Made by a program: the position numbers and the translations under genes. DNA of 64,000 nt from Nitrospirales bacterium (GTDB lineage: Bacteria > Nitrospirota > Nitrospiria > Nitrospirales > UBA8639). The notes under the pieces were generated by a model. The model ran no database searches. It worked only from the letters and a program-made list of their open reading frames with translations, and had not been told where the DNA came from. The stretch's first letter is position 1, and each line of letters starts with the position of its first letter. The stretch is from the NCBI GenBank assembly GCA_012270585.1, contig JAAXIB010000058.1:58357-122356 (forward strand), in the 5' to 3' direction. This document shows, piece after piece, positions 24,064 through 32,488 of the stretch.

Positions 24064-24096
24064 GAGAGGCCGGCACTCGTCGGCCTCTCTTTTTTT
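24064..24096 (+). terminator. Intrinsic terminator after the receptor gene
   Basis: GAGAGGCCG (24064-24072) pairs with CGGCCTCTC (24081-24089) around an 8-base loop, followed by seven T. A strong classical terminator. Confidence 0.9.
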
Positions 24097-24205
24097 CTGA
24101 GCAGTTGGCAAAGCGATACGTGCAATGTCATGGGTTCATTTGCAAAAATCCGTGTCTATTGTCTTATCATTGGTATGAAAATAACCTCCTTTTGTCATTC
24201 CCGAC

Positions 24206-24232
24206 GCCCCCTCTCCCCATCGTGGGAGAGGG
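24206..24232. repeat. Short family B palindrome
   Basis: CCCTCTCCC - ATCGT - GGGAGAGGG, ten bases before the next start codon. Confidence 0.6.
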
Positions 24233-24241
24233 TTCTACAAG

Positions 24242-27200
24242 ATGAGCACACTGATTCTGCTGTTGTACGCTGTTCATTCTTTCGTCGGCATTGCCTATGA
24301 GGTCGTGTGGATCAAGCTGTTGACCGCTTCCATCGGCATGACGGTGACCGCCTTCGGCGTCGTCTTATCCACATTCATGGCCGGGTTGGGCCTCGGCAGC
24401 TACGTCATCGCCCGGTGGAAGGGTAACCCCGAGAACCATCACAACGGTCGCGTCACCTATCGCCTCGTCGCCATTTTGCAAACCCTGATGGGTCTCCTGG
24501 GCATCGCGTTTCCTCTGTTCCTGAACTGGGCGGACCATCTCTACGTGATGGCCGCACCGGAAACCGAAGGGCTCCAGCATCTTGTGGTGAGAGGTCTCTA
24601 CGTCGGTGCGCTCCTCCTGCCCGTCACGACCCTGCACGGGATGAACTTTCCCGTGCTGGCCTCCCTGCTCACGCGATGCTTGACCCGTTCACCTACGACC
24701 AAACCCGGGCTGCTTTACTGTGTCGGCCTCTTGGCCTCAGGATTGGGCTCACTCGCTTCGCTGGCCTTGATTCCCGCGCTGGGATTGCAGGGCGCATCCC
24801 TGGCACTCGGGGCAACGAACCTCGTCCTCGCCATGACCGCTTTTCTCGCAAGCCACCGGGCAACCGGTCGTACCGACCCGATCCGCGAAGGAGCGCCCTC
24901 CTCTCACAAACGTAGCGCCCGGGAATCAGGCGCCCATGCTCCATTGTCTTTATTCGGCCTCCAAACGCTGGGCGCGGTTGTCGGATTTCTCGTGATTTCG
25001 TTGGAGATCGTCGGCGCGCAATACGTCTGGCTCATCGTGAACGTCACTGCCTATGCGGAAGGAATCCTCTTGACCACGGTGTTGCTCATGATGGGACTCG
25101 GCTCCGGCCTGTATCTCATGCTCAGGGAAAGGGTTCGGAATCGATCCGGACTGTTCGCGTGGGGACTCTTCATCGCCCTCATCGCCCAACTTACGGTCGT
25201 GCCCATCGCGGGTGATATTGCTTCTCTGTTTGATCGCACCTTCAATGAACTGCGCCCGCAAGAACTGACGATCGTACAGTTCCTTCTCAGCGACGCGTTG
25301 CTGGCCGTGACGATTCTGGGTCTGCCCATGTTTGGATTGGGTATGGCCTTTTGCAGCCTCTGCGACCTTGCCACCATCTCATCATCCCACCAAGCCGTGA
25401 TTTCTCCCCTGGGACGGGTATACGCGTGGCACAATTGGGGCGCCGTTATCGGAGCCGTACTCACGACCTTTGGGTTTCTCATCCTTTTGGGGTTGACCCA
25501 TACCTGGCTCTTACTCTCAACCTGTATTGTGGCCACACTGGCGTGGCTTATATGGCGACTTTCCTTGACTGCCGCGCGGGACAGGACCGGACGACACCGT
25601 GCCGGGGTTCCCGGCATATGGAGCAAGGGATTCGCCTCCCTGGTTCTCCTTGGAGTTCTCGCCTGGCTTGCGATAAGCGCAGACCTCACGTTTCGACACG
25701 CGGCTGCAGGGAATTCCCAACGAGTGCTCTATCATCGTGAAGACGCCCTGGGCGTGACGGAAGTCTTTGAAGACAAGAAAACCCTGGCCCGCACGCTCCT
25801 GACCAGCCGGCTGCGACAGGAAGGAGGCAGCACTCCCAAAGAGATCCGCGTTCAACGCATTCAAGGCTATTTGCCGCTCTTACTGCATCCCGATCCCGGA
25901 CGTGTGCTCGTGGTGGGATTAGGCACGGGCATCTCCCTCTCCCCGACCTTGCGCGAGGAAATCAAACGGGTCACGGTAGTCGAAATTTCGCCTGGCATCA
26001 TTGAAGCGGCAGAGCACTTCTTTAATCAAGCGAACGACCGGGTTCTCGAGCATCCCAAAGTCCGGGTTGTCGAACAGGACGGCCGCAACTTTGTCAAGTT
26101 GACGCGCAATACGTACGACCTCATCGTGCAAGAACTGTTCTTTCCCTACCAAACAGGGGTTGGCAGCCTGTACACCCAAGAACATTATGAGCAATGTCGA
26201 GCCAAATTGGCTCCCGGCGGCCTCATGGCCCAATGGATCACCATCAACCAGTTGAGCACGGATGATTTGCGGACCTTGGTCCGTACCTTCCACTCCGTGT
26301 TTCCCAAACATCTTTGTGGTTGAACGGCGGATACCTGCTGATGCTGGGAGGACCGGATCCCCTGCGCGTTCCCCTGCAACGCTTCCTGGAACGATACGCA
26401 ATCCGCGATCCATTGGGCGGCATGACTCAGATTGATTCCGATCCCTATAACCTGCTGGGCCTGTTCGTCAGCCACGGTTCCGCCATTCGGGAGTGGACGC
26501 ACGCTGCGTCATTGAATACCGATGACAACCGCTTCATCGAATACTCGACGCCTCTTGCCTTCAACACGTTGAACACGGTGACCCTGGCGGCGGAGACATT
26601 GGCAAGTTTACTCCCCCACTTTCGGCCCCTTACCGACGTCGTGCGGGTCGCCCCGTCCTCGAACGACGCGCTCGATCGGTTGGCGCAAGTCTCCGAGGCC
26701 ACACAACTCCTGACGAAAGGCATCGTGGCACGCGCAGAAAATCGCATGGATGAGGCCATCGAGTTGTATGCCCACGCATGGGAACTCCAGCCCTCGAATT
26801 ATCAAAGCCGAACGTTTCTGGAGCAGGCGTGGGCAGCCAAAGGTCACGAACTGGTCCTCGAAGAACAACACGACGCCGCGATCCCCTGGCTACATAAGGC
26901 GCTGACGATCAACACACGAAACCTCACCGTGCGGTTCGACCTTGCTTTGAACCATGCGCAGCAGGGGAACTATCAGGCCTCGGCGGATTTCTATGAGTCC
27001 ATCATTCGTCTGGATCCTGGATGGGCCCAGATCTCGTCCGTTTGGTTCAACTTGGGGTTGATCCGTTATAAAATGGGGCTCTACCAATCGGCAGCAGCAT
27101 TGTTCCGCGAAGTGCTGCGACGCGAACCCGCGTCTATTGCCGCTCGATTCAATTTAGCCAATAGCCTGGCCCAAGCCGGTGAATACCAGAAAGCCGTCAC

Positions 27201-27300
27201 CCATTATCAAGACATCCTGAAAGTCGCCCCCGATCATCGGGACGCCAGGGCAAATCTCAAGGAGATCATTGCCTGGACCGAACGCGATGAGGGGGAGTGA
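24242..27300 (+). pseudogene. Membrane spermidine-synthase-like protein fused to TPRs, split by a frameshift
   Basis: Two overlapping frames (24242-26323 and 26314-27300) make one protein of about 1,019 residues. The first has ten or more hydrophobic segments in two blocks (residues ~1-200 and ~230-490), then a spermidine-synthase-like methyltransferase fold with VLVVGLGTGISLSPTL, VTVVEISPGIIEAA and YDLIVQELFFP. It breaks at VFPK. The second frame resumes with LWLNGGYLLMLGG and ends in TPR repeats (residues ~150-320 of that part). Adding one A to AAA at 26306-26308 restores VFPKTSLWLNGG. Fused transporters of this kind occur widely, but their substrate is unknown. Decay, programmed slippage or a one-base assembly error are all possible. 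Confidence 0.7.
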
Positions 27301-27786
27301 AGGAAGAGAGTCGGCCCCTTTCCGTCGTTCCCGCGAAGCAGCAAACCGGCGTTCTGTTTTTCCTTTTGTCTGTCATCCTCGAGGCTTGTCCTCGACGTTG
27401 GTAATCGAGGGTCTAAATCGAGGATCCAAGATTTTTGCTTTTTTCTCTGCCTTTGTTTTTGTCCCTTTCTGTCATTCTTGACATTAGTAATCGGGGATCC
27501 AGAGTCTTCTGGCTTTTCCCCCTCACCCCAGCCCTCTCCCACGAGGGGGAGAGGGGGAAGCGGGAATGACCAATTCGGGGAGGTCGTTGATTATTTTTTC
27601 ATACCAATGACAGAAAGAGAGATCGAAAATCCAGGGTCTTTATCCTCATAAAAGAAAAACCCTGGATCCTCGATGAAAAATGTCGAGGATGACAGGAGGG
27701 AACGTCGAAGATGACAGGAAAGCACGCAAATGGAAGCGCTATAAGCCTGCCCCCGGCTTTCGGCGTCGCTGCATCTTTCCGGACAA
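27301..27786. other. Intergenic region filled with palindromic repeats
   Basis: No gene is supported. TGTCATCCTCGAGGC...GGATCC-type units occur near 27370-27430 and 27470-27510, a family B unit at 27518-27560, and a further inverted pair (CCAGGGTCTTTATCC / CCCTGGATCCTCGATG) near 27635-27690. The chelatase promoter begins at 27787. Confidence 0.6.
27370..27720. repeat. Cluster of family F and family B palindromic repeats
   Basis: Repeated TGTCATTC/TGTCATCC ends, GGATCCAGG or GGATCCTCGAT cores, and AAAAAC/CTTTTT spacers, in both orientations. They resemble the 15115-15357 elements and look like several decayed or nested insertions. Confidence 0.6.
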
Positions 27787-27850
27787 CCGGTCATTGAACA
27801 TCTTTTTCCGGCGAATGAACATGTACGTTCATCACCCGTCCTGCTACAAT
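27784..27850 (+). promoter_or_regulatory. Tandem 21-bp activator sites and promoter for the secreted chelatase
   Basis: CCGGTCATTGAACATC at 27787 and CCGGCGAATGAACATG at 27808, 21 bases apart. A -10 hexamer TACAAT at 27845-27850 lies 20 bases after the second repeat. The start codon follows 48 bases later, behind AAGGAGG. Confidence 0.7.
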
Positions 27851-27897
27851 TTTAAAATTGAAATTGATTTGCTATTTCATATACAAGGAGGGTTGTG

Positions 27898-29571
27898 ATG
27901 GAACGCCCAATGAACTACCTGTGGATTATTCTGCTCATACTGACGACAGTCGGCATCGGCCCCTACCCGGTTTTCGCACAATCCCAGCCAGGCTTTCTGG
28001 TCGTTGCGCCGGACCGCGGGTTTCTGGGGAATCAGGAAACCAAGACACTCTTCAAGGAATTTCAGCTTCATTATCCTGCGGCTCTGGCTTTTGCCGGCAA
28101 TAAGTATGGAAACCACGGGACAACATATGCGGAATACGTCAAAGAAGCTCTCAAGCAATTACGTTCATTGAACGCAACGTCCGTCGTCGCTATTCCGTTG
28201 TTTCTTTCCGATGCCGATCCGCAACTGCATGCAGTTCGTGAGATGGTGCCCACCTACGCCGCCGACATGGACGTGGAATGGGCTCCGGCAATGGCCGGAA
28301 GCTACCTGATCGGGCAGATCCTTGTGGATAGAGTCCAGGAAATAAGCCAAGCACCTCAAAACGAGAGACTCCTTTTGATCGGAATCGGTGCACGTGATGA
28401 AAAAAGTGAGCAAGCCATCAAGAAAGACTTGACCTCACTGCTGCAGTACGTTAAACGATACACGTCATTCCAGGACAGTGAAGTCGCCGTCTACTATCAC
28501 CGCGATGCTGAAAACGCCAGAGAAATCAATGACGGGATTACGGCCCACATCACGGAATGGGCTGCCATGCAAGGACGCACCCTGGTGGTCCCGGCATTCA
28601 TCGGGGTCAAGTTCGATCACATGATGGCCATGACGAACTGGCTGCAACGGAAATTTCAGAAACTGAACGTGGTGTTCCAGCCATCGGAGGTTGTGCCTCA
28701 TTCCAACCTGCTCCTGTGGCTCAAGAAGACCGCCAATCAGTACGTAAGTGACGTGCGTCCAAACGAAATCGGGGTCGTCATCATGCCCCATGGTTCAACC
28801 CAGCCGTACAATGATGCCATTGAAAAGCTCGTTGCACCGCTGACAAGCCGCTATCAGATTGAGATGGCGTATGGTATGGGCGACTCAGCCATCATTCAAG
28901 AAGCCGTGTCTCGTCTTGAACAGCGAGGGGTCAAGAAAATCGTGTTCGGAAGGATGTATGGACTCATCGGGCATATGAAAGCCAAAACGGATTACATCCT
29001 TGGTCTGTCCGACGAGTATCTCCATGAATTCAAGCACGGCCGCACCCCGCCAGCACAAATCAGAAGCGCCGCGATTTTTTCCACTTTCGGGGGATATGAG
29101 GAAGGTGCCGACATTGCACAGGTGCTGCATGAACGGATTATGGAGGTCAGTGAAAACCCTGAGAAGGAAACCGTCATCCTTCTGGCTCATGGAACCAAAT
29201 CCGATGAGGACAATCAGGCGTGGTTGTCGGTCATCAACGCAAACATCGAAAAGCTCAGGCAGGATCCGCATTGCGCGAAACTGAAAAGCATCAAGGCCAT
29301 GACCGTCAGGGAAGATTGGCCTGAGTTACGAAAAAAAGCGGTAAAGAAAGTACGCGAACTCATTGAAGAAAGCAACAAAACCGGAAGGGTCCTTGTCATC
29401 TCGAATCGCCTTTATGGACCGGGACCGTATCCCAAGATGTTGGCCGGCCTTGACTTTGAACTCAATGGAAAAGGATTTCTCTCTCCGGCCATTGCGCACT
29501 GGCTTGAACAATCCATTCAGCAAGTCACCGAACGACTGAAAGGACCGAAAAGGGTTGCGGAGCAAAGCTAG
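27898..29571 (+). CDS. Exported CbiX/CbiK-like chelatase with repeated chelatase folds
   Basis: 557 residues behind AAGGAGG at 27886-27892. A signal peptide (LWIILLILTTVGIGPYPVFAQ) sends it to the periplasm. The mature part contains three chelatase-like segments, beginning near residues 32 (GFLVVAPDRGFLG), 297 (IGVVIMPHGSTQPYNDAIEKL) and 423 (TVILLAHGTKSDEDNQAWL). The PHG and AHG motifs carry the metal-binding histidine of sirohydrochlorin cobalto-/ferrochelatases; the first unit has D-R instead and may be inactive. Periplasmic CbiK relatives are linked with haem or iron transport in some Desulfovibrio. The 21-bp operator and nearby TonB-dependent receptor suggest metal insertion into, or removal from, an imported tetrapyrrole. 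This is inferred. Confidence 0.75.
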   Translation: MERPMNYLWIILLILTTVGIGPYPVFAQSQPGFLVVAPDRGFLGNQETKTLFKEFQLHYPAALAFAGNKYGNHGTTYAEYVKEALKQLRSLNATSVVAIPLFLSDADPQLHAVREMVPTYAADMDVEWAPAMAGSYLIGQILVDRVQEISQAPQNERLLLIGIGARDEKSEQAIKKDLTSLLQYVKRYTSFQDSEVAVYYHRDAENAREINDGITAHITEWAAMQGRTLVVPAFIGVKFDHMMAMTNWLQRKFQKLNVVFQPSEVVPHSNLLLWLKKTANQYVSDVRPNEIGVVIMPHGSTQPYNDAIEKLVAPLTSRYQIEMAYGMGDSAIIQEAVSRLEQRGVKKIVFGRMYGLIGHMKAKTDYILGLSDEYLHEFKHGRTPPAQIRSAAIFSTFGGYEEGADIAQVLHERIMEVSENPEKETVILLAHGTKSDEDNQAWLSVINANIEKLRQDPHCAKLKSIKAMTVREDWPELRKKAVKKVRELIEESNKTGRVLVISNRLYGPGPYPKMLAGLDFELNGKGFLSPAIAHWLEQSIQQVTERLKGPKRVAEQS

Positions 29572-29620
29572 AGCGTTTATATTATTAACCCATTACCATC
29601 AACTAATAAGGAGGAAGCCA

Positions 29621-29902
29621 ATGCAGCATATTCACCAACTCACTCGATCTTGCGTGATGCTCAGTCTGCTGACATTCGTCCTAGCCGTCGGTTTTTCTGG
29701 AATGGCCTTGGCTGATGAAAAGGCAGCCGAGGAGAAGGCTCCGGCAGCCGAGGAAAAAGCTCCGGCAGCCGAGGAAAAAGCTCCAGCAGCCGAGGAAAAA
29801 GCTCCAGCAGCCGAGGAAAAAGCTCCAGCAGCCGAGGAAAAGGCTCCAGCAGCCGAGGAAAAGGCTCCAGCAGCCGAGGAAAAGGCTCCAGCAGCCAAAT
29901 AA
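29621..29902 (+). CDS. Small exported AAEEKAP heptapeptide-repeat protein
   Basis: 93 residues from ATG 29621, with AAGGAGG 10 bases before it. A signal peptide (CVMLSLLTFVLAVGFSGMALA) is followed by a mature region made almost entirely of eight copies of AEEKAPA and a final AAK. The mature protein is therefore ~60 residues of Glu/Lys/Ala/Pro, probably extended or coiled, and could act as a periplasmic spacer or ligand-binding polyampholyte. The gene follows the chelatase by 49 bases and ends at a strong terminator, so the two are likely co-transcribed. Function unknown. Confidence 0.65.
   Translation: MQHIHQLTRSCVMLSLLTFVLAVGFSGMALADEKAAEEKAPAAEEKAPAAEEKAPAAEEKAPAAEEKAPAAEEKAPAAEEKAPAAEEKAPAAK
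29726..29893 (+). repeat. Eight in-frame 21-base tandem repeats
   Basis: Eight copies of the unit GCCGAGGAAAAAGCTCCAGCA differ only at a few third-codon positions (GAA/GAG, AAA/AAG, CCA/CCG). The near-identity of neighbouring copies suggests recent slippage or expansion, so copy number may vary among strains. Confidence 0.9.
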
Positions 29903-29914
29903 CTCCACTGTCCT

Positions 29915-29961
29915 GCGGAGCTGAAGCCAACGGCCTCAGCTCCGCCTCTTCTCTTGTTTTT
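29915..29961 (+). terminator. Intrinsic terminator after the repeat-protein gene
   Basis: GCGGAGCTGA pairs with TCAGCTCCGC around an 11-base loop. A pyrimidine-rich tail ends in TTTTTC. Confidence 0.8.
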
Positions 29962-30291
29962 CTCCGACAATGCTTGATTGTTGTCAAAGCGGGAAAAATG
30001 CGCAACACGTCCTCTCCTCAATGATGAGCAAAAAATCCATCACGGCATACACCATCCCCATGAAAGACGCTGTCTCTGCGGGCAACTTGCTCACATAGAG
30101 CAAAGGTCCCTGTCATGCCCCTCACCCTACCCTTTCCCACAGGGAAAGGGTTTATAAGGCACTACCATGGCGACTCTCATGGAACGGTGATAAATCGGCG
30201 AATACTGACGTTAGAAAGGCTGTGGAGAGGGGCGCGAGAATGCAGGACGGGCATAAGTAACATGTACAGCCTTGTGTCTCTTCATAAAAAA
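29962..30291. other. Intergenic region without a supported gene
   Basis: Contains a family B-like palindrome (30117-30153). No ORF has a ribosome site or recognisable product. A promoter with tandem sites starts at 30292. Confidence 0.5.
30117..30153. repeat. Family B-like palindrome
   Basis: GCCCCTCACCCTACCCTTTCCC - ACA - GGGAAAGGG. Confidence 0.6.
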
Positions 30292-30355
30292 CCGGCGAAT
30301 CAACATGTTTTTCCGGAGGATCGACATGGCAAAACCAAGCCCACCATGATAGAAT
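30289..30355 (+). promoter_or_regulatory. Tandem 21-bp activator sites and promoter upstream of the HD-GYP gene
   Basis: CCGGCGAATCAACATG at 30292 and CCGGAGGATCGACATG at 30313, 21 bases apart. A -10 hexamer TAGAAT at 30350-30355 lies 20 bases after the second repeat. The next clear start is 254 bases downstream, giving a long leader. Within it a 19-codon frame (30393-30452) has no ribosome site. Confidence 0.6.
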
Positions 30356-30480
30356 TCGTAATGATATTGAGATCCATAATTAAAATCATACAATGACGCT
30401 TTCAATTGTTCTGAGTACGGTAGACTCTCTCAAACCTGAAATTCTTGAATAGGGCTTGACATTCTGCGGTACAACAAAAT

Positions 30481-30499
30481 GATCATTATATTCATTATC
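30481..30499 (+). promoter_or_regulatory. Fur-box-like sequence
   Basis: GATCATTATATTCATTATC matches the classical 19-base Fur consensus GATAATGATAATCATTATC at 16 of 19 positions by my own count. It lies between the tandem-site promoter and the HD-GYP start. A TTGACA at 30456-30461 lies nearby. Fur binding is predicted, not shown. Confidence 0.5.
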
Positions 30500-30608
30500 T
30501 TTATTGTCAGATCAAAGTTCGCCTGAAAGACAGACGGAAACCTATCGGGGCGTCGCTGTTCCACAATAGCCGCCTATTTCGCCTACATCAACGACACGAG
30601 GTGAAACC

Positions 30609-31409
30609 ATGGTCAATACGCGCGATGAAAAAAATGCCCATAGCCCCGTTCGGGAAAAGTTGTCTGACTGCAATACGATTCAGTATCTCGTCGAAGCCAT
30701 ACGACGTCACGATCCCGCGTTGATCGAACACGGGATGCGCACAGCCTCCTACTCCCTGGTACTCGGCTGGCTGGTGAACCTTCCCGGCAATGACCTGAAG
30801 GATCTTTACCATGCCGGGTTACTCCACGACCTCGGGAAAATGTCTTTGCCGAAAGAAGTGATCCTGCAGGACGGTGTCTCCATCATCGGTGAATACCTCA
30901 TGACCGAATGCACCCCTCGGGCCGGTGCCGACATGCTCCGTCCCTGGCCGGCCTTACAGAATGTTGCGACCCTGATTGCGCTTCATCACGAAAGATGGGA
31001 TGGAACGGGTCTCCCCTGCGGATTACGCGGAACCCAGATCCCCCTGGGCGCCAGAATTCTGTCACTGGCCGACACGGTCGATCAACTGCTCACCCAAAAG
31101 TCCAAACTCATTCTCCGCTCAGGCCACAGCCGTGGTTCGAATTCTTCGCACCCTTTCCGGGTCCCGGTTCGATCCCAAATTGGTCCAAGTGTTTGTCGAG
31201 TGGTTTCAAGACGTCTTCTTGGAAACGTTGGTCAATTATCCATGGATGGAGAACTCTCCCGAGTCGTACTCCTGTCCGACCTTCACGACCGCTACCATCG
31301 AGACTACAAAACTTATTTACAACATCATATAGAAGAAAGTCTGCTTTGGACGAATCGTGACCGCTTCGTTTATTTCTCACGGAAACATAAGAAAGGATAC
31401 GTTTCATGA
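30609..31409 (+). CDS. HD-GYP-like phosphodiesterase domain protein with apparent internal frameshift
   Basis: The first ~160 residues are an HD-GYP domain: HDPALIEHGMRTASYS, AGLLHDLGKMSLP (HDxGK), HHERWDGTGLP (GYP replaced by GLP) and GARILSLADTVDQL. Active HD-GYP proteins hydrolyse cyclic di-GMP; the missing tyrosine leaves activity uncertain. After about base 31100 the expected family ending appears in another frame (AVVRILRTLSGSRFDPKLVQVFVEWF), implying an indel near 31100-31125. The original frame continues to a stop that overlaps the next ATG (ATGA), so a second compensating indel near 31240 is possible. It is either decayed, frameshifted or misassembled. Confidence 0.6.
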   Translation: MVNTRDEKNAHSPVREKLSDCNTIQYLVEAIRRHDPALIEHGMRTASYSLVLGWLVNLPGNDLKDLYHAGLLHDLGKMSLPKEVILQDGVSIIGEYLMTECTPRAGADMLRPWPALQNVATLIALHHERWDGTGLPCGLRGTQIPLGARILSLADTVDQLLTQKSKLILRSGHSRGSNSSHPFRVPVRSQIGPSVCRVVSRRLLGNVGQLSMDGELSRVVLLSDLHDRYHRDYKTYLQHHIEESLLWTNRDRFVYFSRKHKKGYVS

Positions 31410-32425
31410 TTGTGCGAACCTTCTTCATCATCGGCAGTGTTCTGGCGGGATTTGCCTTGGGATCAAGCCCAGGTTCGGGAACGTTTACCCCCGGTATCTT
31501 GAGCGGCCTCTTAATGGGAGCGCTCGCCCTCGCATTGATCCGGCTTGAACGTCTAACGTTTTCCGCTCAAGTGAGTGAGACATTGGGTGGTTTCGCCGGT
31601 TTTGCTATCGGACTCTGTTTGAGCGGAATGACAAGTTTTATCAACCAACAGATTTTTCTTCAGCGTCCCGAGATCGTTTCTTTTGTCACCACCGCCACCG
31701 TACTCGGATTCTGCTACCTCGGCACCATATTGGGAATACGGATGGGAAGAAGATACTCTTTGGCTCCCATCTCGCACGGTGACCACTCCACATCACAAAC
31801 CCAGCAACCTAAAATTTTAGATACAAGTGCCATTATCGACGGACGCGTCGCAGACTTGTCACGGACCGGATTTTTGGAAGGTCCGCTCCTTGTGCCGCAA
31901 TTCGTTCTTCGCGAACTCCAACGCATCTCGGATTCCTCTGACGGCCATAAACGCATTCGGGGAAAACGTGGCTTGGACATTCTCCAGGCCCTCACGAATA
32001 TGGAGAACATCAACGTCCAGATCGTTGATGCCGATTTTCCTCAAGTTCCCGACGTCGATACCAAGTTGGTGGAATTGGCAAAACTTCAAAACGCAAAAAT
32101 CGTGACCACCGACATGAATCTCAATAAGATTGCTTCCGTACAAGGCATCCAGATTTTAAACACTCACGAGTTGTCGAACGCAATTCGCCCGGCCGTCCTG
32201 CCCGGGGAGTCCCTAAAGGTTTTCCTGTTGAGAGAAGGAAAAGAAGCGGGACAGGGTGTAGCGCACTTGGATGATGGGACCATGGTTGTCGTCGATCAAG
32301 CCAGGCGGTGGATTGGGAAACACGTCGAGGTGGTCGTCACCAGTGTCATTCAAACCAACGCCGGTCGAATGATCTTCTCCAGCCTTCGGGAAGGGACGCC
32401 TCGCTTGCAGGCCAGTTACGGCTGA
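31406..32425 (+). CDS. Membrane-anchored PIN-TRAM domain protein (YacL family)
   Basis: 339 residues: four hydrophobic segments in the first ~115 residues (including IIGSVLAGFALGSSPGSGTF and ILSGLLMGALALALI), then a PIN nuclease domain (ILDTSAIIDGRVADLSRTGFL, with Asp clusters DADF and VTTDMNLNKIA), and a C-terminal TRAM RNA-binding domain (VAHLDDGTMVVVDQARRWIGKHVEVVVTSV). This is the layout of YacL, a conserved protein presumed to act on RNA at the membrane; its substrate is not known. It starts within the last bases of the preceding frame. Confidence 0.85.
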   Translation: MIVRTFFIIGSVLAGFALGSSPGSGTFTPGILSGLLMGALALALIRLERLTFSAQVSETLGGFAGFAIGLCLSGMTSFINQQIFLQRPEIVSFVTTATVLGFCYLGTILGIRMGRRYSLAPISHGDHSTSQTQQPKILDTSAIIDGRVADLSRTGFLEGPLLVPQFVLRELQRISDSSDGHKRIRGKRGLDILQALTNMENINVQIVDADFPQVPDVDTKLVELAKLQNAKIVTTDMNLNKIASVQGIQILNTHELSNAIRPAVLPGESLKVFLLREGKEAGQGVAHLDDGTMVVVDQARRWIGKHVEVVVTSVIQTNAGRMIFSSLREGTPRLQASYG

Positions 32426-32488
32426 TATTGGCCAATCCTGAAAATGTGTCCTCATTCGTTGATAGAGTGAATGAACGTTTACAATTCT

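Noticed and set aside
29726..29893. Regular 21-base repeats as a CRISPR array
   Set aside because: There are no spacers; the repeats are contiguous, in frame and encode AEEKAPA units in a protein with signal peptide and ribosome site.
29632..30021. Long minus-strand frame rich in GAFSSAA over the repeat gene
   Set aside because: It is the mirror of the plus-strand repeats; it has no ribosome site and low-complexity content.
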